DNA from: Pseudooceanicola algae
Lineage (GTDB): Bacteria; Pseudomonadota; Alphaproteobacteria; Rhodobacterales; Rhodobacteraceae
Assembly (NCBI RefSeq): GCF_003590145.2
Contig: NZ_CP060436.1
Coordinates: forward strand, 2,671,001 to 2,735,000
Reading direction: 5' to 3'
Length of the DNA: 64,000 nucleotides
Each line of letters starts with the position of its first letter. Within the stretch, counting starts at the first letter, position 1. Below, piece after piece: positions 44,990-53,982 of the stretch. The notes under the pieces are model-generated. The model saw only the letters and a program-made list of their open reading frames with translations, made no database searches and was not told the DNA's origin. The translations under genes were made by a program, and so were the position numbers.

Positions 44990-46075
44990 ATGGCCGAAGA
45001 AGAAACCGGAGGCGAAAAACCGCATGAACCAACCCCGCGCAAACTGCAGAAAGCGCGGCAAAAGGGCGAAGTCCCTCGATCCACGGACCTGTCGACTGCT
45101 GCCGCCTATGGCGGGCTCTGCATTGCCGGCCTTGCGGTTGGCGGCTCGGCGCTGATTAACCTTGGCTCGACCCTTATGAGCCTTGTCGACCGGCCCGAAG
45201 CCTACGCTCCGCTCTTCTTCGACGGACCTGGTCGGGCGCCGACCGGCGGCTTGATGGCCGCGGTCGGCCTGTCCGTCACACCCTTCTTCCTGGTGCCCGC
45301 GCTGGCGGCGCTTGGCGGCATCATCGCCCAGCAATCCTTCACCGTCTCGGGCGAAAAGCTTCAGATCAAGTTCAGCCGCCTGAACCCGATTTCCAATGCA
45401 AAACAGAAATTCGGGCGCAACGGGATCTTCGAATTCCTGAAGAGTTTTACCAAGTTGGTGATCTATTCCACCTGCTTGTTCCATTTCGTTTCCGCCAACC
45501 TGGCCGACATGGCTTCGACCCTCCATCTGGGGCCCGGGATCGCGACGACCGCCCTTTTGCGCCTTTGCATCGAATTTCTGTTCATCGTCTTCGTGATCGC
45601 ACTGACCCTGGGCGGTATCGACTACCTCTGGCAGCGAGCCGAGCACATGCGCAAGAACCGCATGACCGACAAGGAAATCCGGGATGAGGTGAAAGAGGCC
45701 GAGGGTGATCCCCATATCCGTAGCCAGCGCCGCCAGAGAGCACAGCAGATTGCACGCAGCCAGATGATGGCGGATGTGCCGGAGGCCGACGTGGTGATCG
45801 TCAATCCGACCCATTTCGCGGTTGCCCTGAAATGGGATCGCACCCGCAGCAGTGCGCCGACCTGTGTGGCCAAGGGCGTCGACGAGGTCGCCCTCGTGAT
45901 GCGACGGATCGCGGGGGAGAACGGCGTTCCCATCCAATCAGACCCGCCAACGGCTCGCAAATTGCACGCCGAGGTCGAGATCGGTCAGGAAATCGGGCCC
46001 GCCGATTACCGTGCTGTCGCGGCGGCCATCCGCTTTGCCGACGAAATGCGCCGCAAGGCCAGGAGTCGTATCTGA
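44990..46075 (+). CDS. flhB: Flagellar export switch protein FlhB
   Basis: 361 aa. N-terminus GGEKPHEPTPRKLQKARQKGEVPRS, four membrane helices, then the cytoplasmic domain with the autocleavage motif N272-PTH. FlhB switches export from rod/hook to filament substrates together with FliK, which is also in this island. The stop shares one base with the next ORF. Confidence 0.97.
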   Translation: MAEEETGGEKPHEPTPRKLQKARQKGEVPRSTDLSTAAAYGGLCIAGLAVGGSALINLGSTLMSLVDRPEAYAPLFFDGPGRAPTGGLMAAVGLSVTPFFLVPALAALGGIIAQQSFTVSGEKLQIKFSRLNPISNAKQKFGRNGIFEFLKSFTKLVIYSTCLFHFVSANLADMASTLHLGPGIATTALLRLCIEFLFIVFVIALTLGGIDYLWQRAEHMRKNRMTDKEIRDEVKEAEGDPHIRSQRRQRAQQIARSQMMADVPEADVVIVNPTHFAVALKWDRTRSSAPTCVAKGVDEVALVMRRIAGENGVPIQSDPPTARKLHAEVEIGQEIGPADYRAVAAAIRFADEMRRKARSRI

Positions 46076-46554
46076 TGACGCAGCCGGCTTCGTCCACACA
46101 GTTGGCACCCCTCGCCCGCGTGACAGAGATGCTCTACGAGGCCGATCTGGCCAGTTTGCAACAGGTCGCCTTGCGGGAATCATCGTTGCGCGCCAGCCTT
46201 TCCGCCTTGGAAGACAGGGCCGCCGAAGGCTTTTTTCGCACCCTCGATCAGGCTGGTGGATCGCTGAATTTCGCCAGCGGACAGGAGCGCGCCTGGCGGG
46301 ATTGGCTGTCGGTCCGGCGCAGCAGCCTGCAACGCGACCTCGCGCTCTGCATGGTCGAGAAATCCGAAAGGATGACCGCGCTGAGCCTCAGCCTTGGCCG
46401 GCGCGACGTTGCCGCCCGGATGCTTATGGCCGCACAGAACGAAGCCAGAGCCGCCCGCCTTGCCAACCAGATGGTGGCTCTGCAGGACCTTTCGGTGCTT
46501 CAGGCCGGCAGCACCAAGAGACGTAAGCGCTCTCATGTTCTCCCGCGTCCTTGA
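46075..46554 (+). CDS. 159-aa flagellar-cluster protein, possibly FliJ-like
   Basis: Soluble, almost entirely helical protein with no signal or membrane segment. Charged heptad-like stretches run from about 15 to 145. The ATG overlaps the flhB stop by one base. Size, helical content and location resemble FliJ, the central stalk of the FliI ATPase, and no other fliJ is found in the window. Sequence similarity is too weak to name it. Confidence 0.6.
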   Translation: MTQPASSTQLAPLARVTEMLYEADLASLQQVALRESSLRASLSALEDRAAEGFFRTLDQAGGSLNFASGQERAWRDWLSVRRSSLQRDLALCMVEKSERMTALSLSLGRRDVAARMLMAAQNEARAARLANQMVALQDLSVLQAGSTKRRKRSHVLPRP

Positions 46555-46564
46555 TCTGACGAAA

Positions 46565-46596
46565 GACCCGCGCCGGCAATTGCGACGCGGGCCTTT
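46565..46596. terminator. Terminator between convergent flagellar blocks
   Basis: CCCGCG (46567-46572) pairs with CGCGGG (46586-46591), followed by CCTTT on the plus strand and preceded by GAAAGA. It lies between the flhB block and the divergent fliL-flgH block. Confidence 0.6.
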
Positions 46597-46630
46597 GGTG
46601 TGATCGGGTCGGATCGGCAGACAGTCCAGT

Positions 46631-47146
46631 TCAGGTGTCCTGCCGCGCGATATCCGTAATAAGCACGTCGCTGATCATCGACCCCATCGTCTGCCTTGCC
46701 ACGTTCAGCAGCGCGCGGCGCAGCATATCGAGATTGTTGGAATTCGTGAAAGCTCCTTCGAAACCACCGATATTGGCGTGGTCGAACATCACCTGAAGGA
46801 AGACATCCCGCAGCTTGGGCTCGCGCAGATAGATCTGCTCACTGGTCCCCGGTTCGATCTCGAGGCTGATCGAAACCACGACCAGCGCCGAGACCTTGTC
46901 CTGCATGACCACCGGGATGATGAACTGGTTGTGCATCTTGATGTATTCATAATCCGAGGTGTCTTCGGGCTGTCCGGGAACGCCATTCGGATCGGCGGCC
47001 GGTTCGGCGTTGTCCGGGACGGGGGGAATGTCACCGCAGGGGTCGATTTCGACCATGGTCTGTGGGGCTGGTTTCAGCATCAGACCGGCGGCGGTACCGC
47101 CACCGATGCCGAGCAGAACCAAGATGATGGGCAGGAGCTTTTTCAT
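46631..47146 (-). CDS. FliL-family protein (second copy)
   Basis: 171 aa: a helix at about 4-25, an acidic linker with a free Cys (about residue 37), and a periplasmic domain with FIIPVVMQDKVSALVVVSISLEIEPG, as in FliL. It is clearly diverged from the fliL at 37205. It is the last gene of the flgB-to-flgH block, 9 bp after flgH. A second FliL could build a different ring or serve the L-ring region; the role is unknown. Confidence 0.82.
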   Translation of the reverse strand: MKKLLPIILVLLGIGGGTAAGLMLKPAPQTMVEIDPCGDIPPVPDNAEPAADPNGVPGQPEDTSDYEYIKMHNQFIIPVVMQDKVSALVVVSISLEIEPGTSEQIYLREPKLRDVFLQVMFDHANIGGFEGAFTNSNNLDMLRRALLNVARQTMGSMISDVLITDIARQDT

Positions 47147-47155
47147 GTCGCCTCC

Positions 47156-47875
47156 TCAGAAGGGCAGGATGCGGTCAACGATCTGCTGGCCAATGCGTGG
47201 CTGCTGAACATCGGTGATCTGGCCGCGCCCACCGTAGGACACGCGCGCCGAAGCGATCTTGTCATAGGTGATCTCGTTCTGGCGCGAGATGTCCTCGGGG
47301 CGCACGAAACCGGAGACCAGCAGTTCGCGCAGTTCGAAATTCACCCGCACCTCCTGATTGCCCTGAATCGACAGCACACCGTTGGGCAGCACGTCGACAA
47401 CCGTTGCCGCGATCCGGAGGGTCAGTTGCTCGTTCCGGCTGACAGACCCATCGCCACTGGAACTTGAACTGGAATCGATCCCGACGGCATCATCAAGGTT
47501 GGCGTCACCGGAAAGGTCATTGTTGATCCGCTGCGGAATCCCGAAGAATTCCGTTATCCCGAGGCTTTCCGAACCACTTCGTGAACGGGAAGTGGAATTT
47601 GAGATCTCGGCGCTTTCGTCGATCTCGACCACCACTGTCAGGATGTCACCGCGCTGCATCGCGCGCCGGTCGCCCAGCAGAGAGGTCTGCGAGGCTGTCC
47701 AGAGAGAGGCCTGCTGCGTGACGCTGCGCGTGCGGGTGTTTTGCGGCAAACCGGGCGACATCATCGAATTGAATTCGCGCGAATCCACCTCGGGCGAAAA
47801 ATCCGGTGGCTTGCCCAGATGGTCTCCGCAGCCGGCGAGCAACGAAAGAGCTATAATGTAGATTGCTGTTTTCAT
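47156..47875 (-). CDS. flgH: Flagellar L-ring protein FlgH
   Basis: Outer-membrane lipoprotein forming the L ring, 239 aa. The lipobox LLAGC puts the acylated Cys at 16. Family segments SLLGDRRAMQRGDILTVVVEIDESAEISN and LSIQGNQEVRVNFELRELLVSGFVRPEDI are intact. Overlaps flgA by 4 bp. flgI (P ring), usually nearby, is absent. Confidence 0.95.
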   Translation of the reverse strand: MKTAIYIIALSLLAGCGDHLGKPPDFSPEVDSREFNSMMSPGLPQNTRTRSVTQQASLWTASQTSLLGDRRAMQRGDILTVVVEIDESAEISNSTSRSRSGSESLGITEFFGIPQRINNDLSGDANLDDAVGIDSSSSSSGDGSVSRNEQLTLRIAATVVDVLPNGVLSIQGNQEVRVNFELRELLVSGFVRPEDISRQNEITYDKIASARVSYGGRGQITDVQQPRIGQQIVDRILPF

Positions 47876-48285
47876 GGCACTTTCACCGTTCCGTCTGGCT
47901 GGATCACTCCGTTGACGACCTGCCGGGAAGATAGGTTCATGACCCGCAAGGTTTCGCCATCCCCGCCCCGACCAAGCGCGCGCGCTTCGGCGACGATCAT
48001 CAGCCCGCCCTTGTCGTAGACCAGGCTGATGATCTGGTTGCGGTCGATGAGCGCCGGCGGACCGAGGTCTCCGGGGCGGATCGGGCGGCCGGCATAAAGC
48101 GATTGTCGCGTCTCCAGGCCGATCAACCCGTCGAGCGAAGAAAGCGCGCCCGGCACCTCCATGTCGCGCAGCGTCAGATCGTCGGGGCCGATCACCGTCT
48201 GGGCGCGCATGGTCCGCGTGGCAAAGACAGTCTCGGCGTGAAGCGTCGGGGCCAAAAGCAGCAGGGGCAGCAAAAATCGCAACAT
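47872..48285 (-). CDS. flgA: P-ring assembly chaperone FlgA
   Basis: 137-aa short form with a signal peptide (about 1-17, LHA) and an SAF domain (ARTMRAQTVIGPDDLTLRD; AGRPIRPGDLGPPALIDRNQIISLVYDKGGLMI). Helps polymerise FlgI in the periplasm. Shares one base with the flgG stop. Confidence 0.92.
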   Translation of the reverse strand: MLRFLLPLLLLAPTLHAETVFATRTMRAQTVIGPDDLTLRDMEVPGALSSLDGLIGLETRQSLYAGRPIRPGDLGPPALIDRNQIISLVYDKGGLMIVAEARALGRGGDGETLRVMNLSSRQVVNGVIQPDGTVKVP

Positions 48286-49070
48286 CAGCGCACCTGTGCC
48301 GTCGCGGCGAGCATCTGGTCGGAGGCCGTGATTACCTTGGCGTTCAGCTCGTAGCCACGCTGCGCCTCGATCAGTTCGGTCACTTCGCGAACCGGGTCGA
48401 CCGAGCTGTCCTCAAGATAGCCCTGCCGCACCGTGCCCAGCCCATCGAGGCCCGGCGTAGTGACATTCGGCGGCCCAGAGGCTTCGGTTTCGGTAAATAG
48501 GTTGCTGCCGATCGCCTCCAACCCCTTGGGGTTGGCAAAGCCGGCCAGGGACAGCTGCCCCAGAAGCTGCGCGTCCGCAGAGGTGGCGAAATAGGCATAA
48601 ACCTCGCCATCCGGGTTGATAGAGATCGACCGGGCATCGTCCGGAATGGTAATGTCGGGCGAAACAGGGAAGCCGTCCGAGGTGACGATCTGCCCTTCTC
48701 CGGTGCGTTTCAGCGCGCCGTCGCGGGTATAACCGGGCTGGCCGGAGGGCAAGGTCACCTCGAGGTAGCCGCGCCCTTCGATGGCGACGTCCAGATCGCC
48801 GCCCGTGGCCGACAGCGACCCTTGTGCCAGGTGCATGGTCACTGCCGAGGGGCGCACACCAAGACCAAGCTGAATGCCGGTCGGCAGGATCGTTCCGTCC
48901 GAGGCATTGATCGTCCCGGCGCGCACCATCTGCTGATAGTGCAGGTCCGCGAATTCCGCCCGCCGGGCGTTGTATCCGGTGGTGGACATGTTCGCGAGGT
49001 TGTTCGAGATGGTCTCGACCCGCATTTGCTGAGCAGCCATGCCTGTGGCCGCGATCTTGAGCGCTCGCAT
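48285..49070 (-). CDS. flgG: Flagellar distal rod protein FlgG
   Basis: 261 aa, typical length. N-terminal MRALKIAATGMAAQQMRVETISNNLANMSTTGY and C-terminal NVDPVREVTELIEAQRGYELNAKV-type helix, which pack together in the rod. Exported by the type III apparatus; no cleaved signal. Confidence 0.97.
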   Translation of the reverse strand: MRALKIAATGMAAQQMRVETISNNLANMSTTGYNARRAEFADLHYQQMVRAGTINASDGTILPTGIQLGLGVRPSAVTMHLAQGSLSATGGDLDVAIEGRGYLEVTLPSGQPGYTRDGALKRTGEGQIVTSDGFPVSPDITIPDDARSISINPDGEVYAYFATSADAQLLGQLSLAGFANPKGLEAIGSNLFTETEASGPPNVTTPGLDGLGTVRQGYLEDSSVDPVREVTELIEAQRGYELNAKVITASDQMLAATAQVR

Positions 49071-49094
49071 ATCTCAATCCTAACTTTTGATGGC

Positions 49095-49808
49095 CTACTT
49101 GATCAGCGTTCTCGTGGTGGTCCGAATCCGGTCGTCCTCTCTTTCAAGAAAGGTCTGGCCAAGTTCGTAGGCGCGCTGCACCTGGATCATCCGGGCGATC
49201 TGCCCGATCGGATCCACGTTGGAGCTTTCGATGAACCCCTGCACGACGCGGGGATCCTCGACCGGAAGGGTGCCGGCATCGGCGACGAACATCGTGCCCC
49301 CCGCGCGGGTCAGACCCAGCGGATCGACCGGCTCGACGACACCAAGCTGCCCGATTGGCGCTCCATCAGCGCTGAGCGTGCCATCGGCTGCCAGGCCCAG
49401 GTTCGTTGCATCCGGCGGAATGAAGATCGGCGCCCCACCGGGGTCGAGCACCGGGTAGCCGTCATTCGTGACCAGATCCCCGGCAGCCGACGTGGCAAAA
49501 CTGCCCGCACGGGTCAGGCGCTCTCCGTCCGGGGTCTGGATCAGGAAAAACCCGTCTCCTTCGATGGCAAAATCGAGGCTTCCGCCGGTCTGGGTCAGCG
49601 CGCCCTGCTGGAACGAGGTATTGTGCACCCGCGCCGCCGCCATGGACAGCGAAGGCCCGTCACCCGTCGACTGAATGAACTCGGAAAAGATCAACCCCTG
49701 CTGCCGGTAACCGGTGGTGGCCGCATTGGCGATATTGTTCGCGATGACGGTCATTTCCCGCATCAGGCCCGATTGCCGGGTCAGGGTGGTATATCCCGCG
49801 TTGTCCAA
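49095..49808 (-). CDS. flgF: Flagellar proximal rod protein FlgF
   Basis: 237 aa. The N-terminus MDNAGYTTLTRQSGLMREM is family-typical, but the start codon is TTG at 49808, with GGAGG 7 nt upstream, overlapping the end of the fliQ reading region. No ATG or GTG fits. The C-terminal helix NVDPIGQIARMIQVQRAYELGQTF is intact. Confidence 0.95.
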   Translation of the reverse strand: MDNAGYTTLTRQSGLMREMTVIANNIANAATTGYRQQGLIFSEFIQSTGDGPSLSMAAARVHNTSFQQGALTQTGGSLDFAIEGDGFFLIQTPDGERLTRAGSFATSAAGDLVTNDGYPVLDPGGAPIFIPPDATNLGLAADGTLSADGAPIGQLGVVEPVDPLGLTRAGGTMFVADAGTLPVEDPRVVQGFIESSNVDPIGQIARMIQVQRAYELGQTFLEREDDRIRTTTRTLIK

Positions 49809-49810
49809 TT

Positions 49811-50077
49811 CTAGCCTCCGATGATGTGAGGGATGATCTGGTTCTGGAAAAAGCCCACCAGGGTTTCGGTCATGAAACCCATGGACAGCCAGAAGACGAT
49901 GACGATGGCCATGAGCTTTGGCACGAAGGTCAGTGTCATCTCCTGGATCGAGGTCAGGGCCTGAAACAGGCCCACGACAAGCCCGGCAACCAGGGCCACT
50001 GCCAAAATCGGGGTGGAGGTGATCACCGCGACCCAAAGGCCCTGGCGCAGGCTGTCGAAGAAAAGCGCTTCATCCAC
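49811..50077 (-). CDS. fliQ: Flagellar export-gate protein FliQ
   Basis: 88 aa with two helices (about 16-40 and 52-75). Carries VAVITSTPILAVALVAGLVVGLFQALTSIQEMTLTF, as in the family. In this lineage fliQ lies among rod genes rather than beside fliP and fliR. The flgF Shine-Dalgarno overlaps its last codons. Confidence 0.96.
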   Translation of the reverse strand: MDEALFFDSLRQGLWVAVITSTPILAVALVAGLVVGLFQALTSIQEMTLTFVPKLMAIVIVFWLSMGFMTETLVGFFQNQIIPHIIGG

Positions 50078-50092
50078 CGGCCAGGGCCCCCG

Positions 50093-50386
50093 TCAAACGG
50101 GCATACGCAGGATTTCCTGGTAGGCTTCGACGACCTTGTCCCGGACCGTTACCGCCGCTTCGACGGCAAGTTGGGTCTGGGCCAGGGCCTGGACCAGCGC
50201 ATGGGGGTCGGCTTCGCCGATCATGGCCGCTTTTGCGGTTTCTTCCCCTTCACGAAAGGCCTGGGCAAAATTCTGGGCCGCTCCACCCAGAACGTCAGAG
50301 AGTCCCTCGCCGCTGCCCGGTACAGGTTCCGTGACCGGACGGGCTGCCGCATATTTCTGGGCGGCATTCAAAGCGCGAATATCCAT
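50093..50386 (-). CDS. fliE: Flagellar hook-basal body protein FliE
   Basis: 97 aa. Links the MS ring to the rod. The C-terminus AMIGEADPHALVQALAQTQLAVEAAVTVRDKVVEAYQEILRMPV is conserved. Spaced 11 bp after flgC. Confidence 0.95.
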   Translation of the reverse strand: MDIRALNAAQKYAAARPVTEPVPGSGEGLSDVLGGAAQNFAQAFREGEETAKAAMIGEADPHALVQALAQTQLAVEAAVTVRDKVVEAYQEILRMPV

Positions 50387-50397
50387 TCTGGAGCTCC

Positions 50398-50790
50398 TTA
50401 TCTACGCAACAGATCAAGCAGTCCCGAAGACATTTGCCGGGCCTGATCGAACATCTTGAGGTTCGCCTCGTAGCTGCGCTGTGCTTCGCGCGCGTCAGCG
50501 ATTTCGACCACCAGATCGACGTTCGATCCATCATAATGGCCGTCTGCATCGGCAAGGGGGTTCGCGGGATCGTAGATCCGCTTTAGCGCGGTCTGATCGA
50601 GTTTCACCCGACCTGTCCGCACCTCACCCTCGCCTTTCCCGACGCCCGCTACGCTTTCAAACGGGACGGTCTTGCGCCGGTATCCGGGAGTATCGGTATT
50701 TGCTATATTTTCAGAGGTATGCCGCAGCCGCTGCGCCTGGGCGCGCAGCCCGCTCGCGGACAGGGACATGGCTTTCAGAAATTCGCTCAT
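50398..50790 (-). CDS. flgC: Flagellar proximal rod protein FlgC
   Basis: 130 aa. N-terminal ASGLRAQAQRLRHTSENIANTDTPGYRRK and C-terminal helix NVDLVVEIADAREAQRSYEANLKMF. 11 bp after flgB. Confidence 0.96.
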   Translation of the reverse strand: MSEFLKAMSLSASGLRAQAQRLRHTSENIANTDTPGYRRKTVPFESVAGVGKGEGEVRTGRVKLDQTALKRIYDPANPLADADGHYDGSNVDLVVEIADAREAQRSYEANLKMFDQARQMSSGLLDLLRR

Positions 50791-50801
50791 CCTGGCCTCC
50801 C

Positions 50802-51194
50802 TTACCGGCGACCAAGGGCGGTATGCATGACATTCAGCGCGCTCTTGTAGATCGCGACAGCGCGATCATGCTGCTGCTTGACCTCTACGGATTTCATCAC
50901 CTGATCCTCGACCGAGACCGAATTTCCGTTCGGAGAGGTAAACGGGCGGTCTTCTTCGCGAACGGCAAATTTTGAAAGCGCGCTTTGAGCCTCGTTCAGA
51001 TGCGCCTTGCGCGTCGAACGCAGACCGAAATCCGGAGCTGTGCTGTCGATGGTTTCGGAAAAGGAAGCAATGTCGCGCGCTTTGAAATCAGGCGTATCGG
51101 CATTCGCCATGTTCTCGGCAACGATTGTTTGCCGCGCGCTGGCGTGGCGGGCCATGGCATCGGCCATGCGAAAGACTTGGAGTTTATCGAACAC
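50802..51194 (-). CDS. flgB: Flagellar proximal rod protein FlgB
   Basis: 130 aa. N-terminal AMARHASARQTIVAENMANADTPDFKARDIASF and C-terminal MKSVEVKQQHDRAVAIYKSALNVM. First gene of the rod/L-ring minus-strand operon, which runs flgB-C-fliE-fliQ-flgF-G-A-H-fliL2, divergent from fliI. Confidence 0.96.
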   Translation of the reverse strand: MFDKLQVFRMADAMARHASARQTIVAENMANADTPDFKARDIASFSETIDSTAPDFGLRSTRKAHLNEAQSALSKFAVREEDRPFTSPNGNSVSVEDQVMKSVEVKQQHDRAVAIYKSALNVMHTALGRR

Positions 51195-51218
51195 CGGGGC
51201 TTCTCCCTCGATTTAGCT

Positions 51219-51233
51219 TCAACCAAGGCTTAA
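51219..51233. promoter_or_regulatory. CtrA-like box between divergent flgB and fliI
   Basis: On the minus strand TTAA, 7 bp, TTGA (plus strand TCAA-N7-TTAA), one or two bases off consensus. It lies in the 86-bp divergent promoter space and could serve both operons. Confidence 0.5.
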
Positions 51234-51280
51234 CTCCGATTCCTTTAGAAATGGTTGGCACCCTATGAAGGAACCGACCG

Positions 51281-52699
51281 ATGTCACAGAATGTGCTGCA
51301 AGGTGTCCGGGCAGAGCTGGAAGCGCTCTCTGCCGTGCGTCACGTGGGCCGGATTGAACAAGTCGATCCCGATGTAATGCGCGTCACCGGCCTGGGCCGC
51401 CATGCGCGGCTTGGCGATATCTTGAAGATCACGCGTCTGGATGGCGGCGAACTACACGGCGAGGTGGTCAAACTGGACCGCGATGCCGTGACGGTTCTGC
51501 CCGATGCGCCCGCCGAAGGGGTCTCTCTCGGGGATCGTGTGGTATTGCGGGGACCACTGCGGATCGCCCCGGATGATTCCTGGGTCGGGCGGGTCATCGA
51601 CCCCCATGGGCAACCCCTGGACGGGCGGCCCATTCTGCCTGGAACGCATTGGAAAAGCTTGCGGAATGATCCGCCTGCCCCCGCGACCCGGCGCGTATTG
51701 GGCCCCCGTCTGGAAACCGGCATGGCAGTCCTGAATACGCTTCTTCCGATCGTGGAAGGCCAACGGATCGGGCTTTTTGCCGGCTCTGGCGTCGGAAAAT
51801 CCAGCCTCATGGCCGGACTTGCCCGCGACATGGAGGCGGATGTTGCGGTTATCGCCCTGGTCGGTGAACGCGGACGTGAATTGCGCGAGTTCGTCGACAA
51901 GATCCTTGGACCTGAGGGCATGAAACGTGCCGTTGTGGTCGCGGCAACTTCGGATCGCTCTGCACTTGTGCGCCGGCGCTGCGCCTGGACCGCAATGTCC
52001 GTGGCCGAGCATTTCCGGGATCAGGGCAAGACCGTCTTGTTCCTGGCCGATTCGATCACTCGCTTTGCCGAAGCCCATCGCGAAGTCGCCGTCGCCGCAG
52101 GCGAGCTTCCTGCCCTGCGCGGTTATCCCCCTTCGACCGCCCACCAAATTATGCAGCTATGCGAAAGGGCCGGTCCGGGCGCAGAATCACAAGGAATGAT
52201 AACGGCAATTTTCAGCGTTCTGGTTGCCGGGTCGGACATGGATGAGCCAATCGCCGATATTCTGCGCGGCGTGCTGGATGGTCATATCGTGCTGGACCGC
52301 CAGATTGCCGAACGTGGTCGCTATCCGGCCATCGACCTCTTGCGTTCAGTCTCGCGCAGCCTGCCGGATGCCGCCGACGAAGACGAAAACCAGCTGATTG
52401 CGGAATCCCGCCATTTGCTGAGCGCCTATTCCCGGTCCGAGATGATGATCCAAGCAGGCCTTTATGCTCACGGGAGCGATCCAGCATTGGATCATGCAAT
52501 CCGTGCCTGGCCGGAGCTTGATTCTTTCTTGGCAGAAGTTGAACGGCAGGGGATCTCAGCCTCTTTCGACCGCTTGCGGCTGCTGCTGCGCCGCTCTGCC
52601 GCCGGTAGCGGCCCCCGCCCCTCTCCTCAGGGAAAACTGAAAGCGCCCGCTCCGCGCAGGATCGCGCCGAAAGCTGTTGCTGGCCCGCGGCCCGGATAG
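51281..52699 (+). CDS. fliI: Flagellum-specific ATPase FliI
   Basis: 472-aa F1-beta-like ATPase of the export apparatus. Walker A GSGVGKS at 168-174, Walker B VLFLADSITR, and the RYPAID segment. The C-terminal ~30 residues are Pro/Lys-rich. Transcribed alone, divergent from flgB. Confidence 0.96.
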   Translation: MSQNVLQGVRAELEALSAVRHVGRIEQVDPDVMRVTGLGRHARLGDILKITRLDGGELHGEVVKLDRDAVTVLPDAPAEGVSLGDRVVLRGPLRIAPDDSWVGRVIDPHGQPLDGRPILPGTHWKSLRNDPPAPATRRVLGPRLETGMAVLNTLLPIVEGQRIGLFAGSGVGKSSLMAGLARDMEADVAVIALVGERGRELREFVDKILGPEGMKRAVVVAATSDRSALVRRRCAWTAMSVAEHFRDQGKTVLFLADSITRFAEAHREVAVAAGELPALRGYPPSTAHQIMQLCERAGPGAESQGMITAIFSVLVAGSDMDEPIADILRGVLDGHIVLDRQIAERGRYPAIDLLRSVSRSLPDAADEDENQLIAESRHLLSAYSRSEMMIQAGLYAHGSDPALDHAIRAWPELDSFLAEVERQGISASFDRLRLLLRRSAAGSGPRPSPQGKLKAPAPRRIAPKAVAGPRPG

Positions 52700-52762
52700 T
52701 TCGATGTGGGAAAGGTCACGAGCAAAAGTATTGGTTCCGCGTGAACAGGCAGGCAGACCAGA

Positions 52763-53581
52763 TCAATAGGGCCGCAAACTACGTCCAAAGTCGATGGCGC
52801 TGGCCATGAGAGTCTGTGCGATGGTCCCGGCACCAGAGGCCTGAAACTCCTGAATCTGGCTTTGCAGCAGAAAGCGCTGGACCAGCTTTTCCCGCATCTC
52901 ATCGCTGGTAAGGTCGCTCGGGTCTTCCGTTCCAAAAAAACTTTCAGAGCGCTCCTTAAATATCTCAAGCTGCTTGTCGATATCGAGGAGTGAAAAACTG
53001 GTCGGCAAACCCAAGGCCGTTTCAAACACCGTGCGCAGGGGAATATCCCCCATGATGCGATACCACTTGGTATCAACCGAGGAATCGCTTGTCGCAAAAT
53101 CCTGCAAGGATCGATCCGCGTTCATTGCCAACCGCAGGGAATCGTCCTGATCGCCCACGGCAAGTTCAAATTCCTGACGGCGGTATTTTTCGGTAATCTC
53201 CGCCCCGAAAGTCGAAATCTTGGTGCTGGGCGTGCCTCGGTCAAAGCCGAAAGCCTCGGCAAGCTGGAAGTACCGCGTATCTGACAGCTTGTTCGCCAGA
53301 GAATCGGCGCTCAGCGTCCCTTCCTCCAGCACCTTTTTGACAAAATAAGTACTGTCGATCTCATCCTGCAACCCGAAGGCCCCCAGGGCGACACGCAAAA
53401 GACGCCGGTCCGCAACAAGGTCTTCGGCCGAGGAAATCTTGGAGATGTTCTCTTCAAAATAGGCGGTATCGCGAGTGATCAAAGGCGATTTGTCGAAAAC
53501 CGCCTTTTGATTGTCGTAAGTGGTCTGAAGAAATATCCAGCCTACGAGTCCCGAGCTGGGAAGGACCGGAGCGAAGGTCAT
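52763..53581 (-). CDS. DUF1217 protein of the flagellin operon
   Basis: 272 aa, soluble, mostly helical, no signal. I recognise DUF1217 from the N-terminal GLVGWIFLQTTYDNQKAVFDKSPLI and the repeated FG..NPT-like helices (FFGTEDPSDLTSDEMREKLVQRFL). It overlaps flbT by 4 bp, so it is translated with it. The family is found in alphaproteobacterial flagellar clusters but has no established job. ATG 53581 is chosen; an upstream in-frame start lies inside flbT. Confidence 0.8.
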   Translation of the reverse strand: MTFAPVLPSSGLVGWIFLQTTYDNQKAVFDKSPLITRDTAYFEENISKISSAEDLVADRRLLRVALGAFGLQDEIDSTYFVKKVLEEGTLSADSLANKLSDTRYFQLAEAFGFDRGTPSTKISTFGAEITEKYRRQEFELAVGDQDDSLRLAMNADRSLQDFATSDSSVDTKWYRIMGDIPLRTVFETALGLPTSFSLLDIDKQLEIFKERSESFFGTEDPSDLTSDEMREKLVQRFLLQSQIQEFQASGAGTIAQTLMASAIDFGRSLRPY

Positions 53582-53982
53582 GACAGCCTCGTGTTCAGAA
53601 GCCGCTCTTCCCTTGGCAAGAGGCTTCGCAACGCCTTGAGGCATTGATAGAATTGATCATTTACAACCGCCTCGGTGGCGGTGGCGAGCAATGCGCGACT
53701 GTCCGGATCTTTCAGTATCTGACTCAGCTCTTCGATACGGCGCAGCAGCTGATGCCGCGATTCTGTCGGATCCGCGTCCCCGGTCAGCACGAGTTGGGTT
53801 GCATAGCAGACACGCCGCACCGGGGTATTGGCCTCTTCGGGGTGAATCGCATCACGCAAACGCAAAATGTTTACATTCGGCGTAACGATGGACAGGCGAG
53901 AGCGCCGGTCCCCATTCTCGATCACAGCTCCATTTATCAGAACCCGTTCCTTAGGCGACAGTTTCAGGACAAGACCGCTCAT
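53578..53982 (-). CDS. flbT: Flagellin mRNA regulator FlbT
   Basis: 134 aa. In Caulobacter FlbT binds the flagellin mRNA leader and promotes its decay until the hook is built. N-terminus MSGLVLKLSPKERVLINGAVIENGDRRSRLSI is diagnostic. Coupled to flaF and DUF1217 by 4-bp overlaps on both sides. Confidence 0.94.
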   Translation of the reverse strand: MSGLVLKLSPKERVLINGAVIENGDRRSRLSIVTPNVNILRLRDAIHPEEANTPVRRVCYATQLVLTGDADPTESRHQLLRRIEELSQILKDPDSRALLATATEAVVNDQFYQCLKALRSLLPREERLLNTRLS

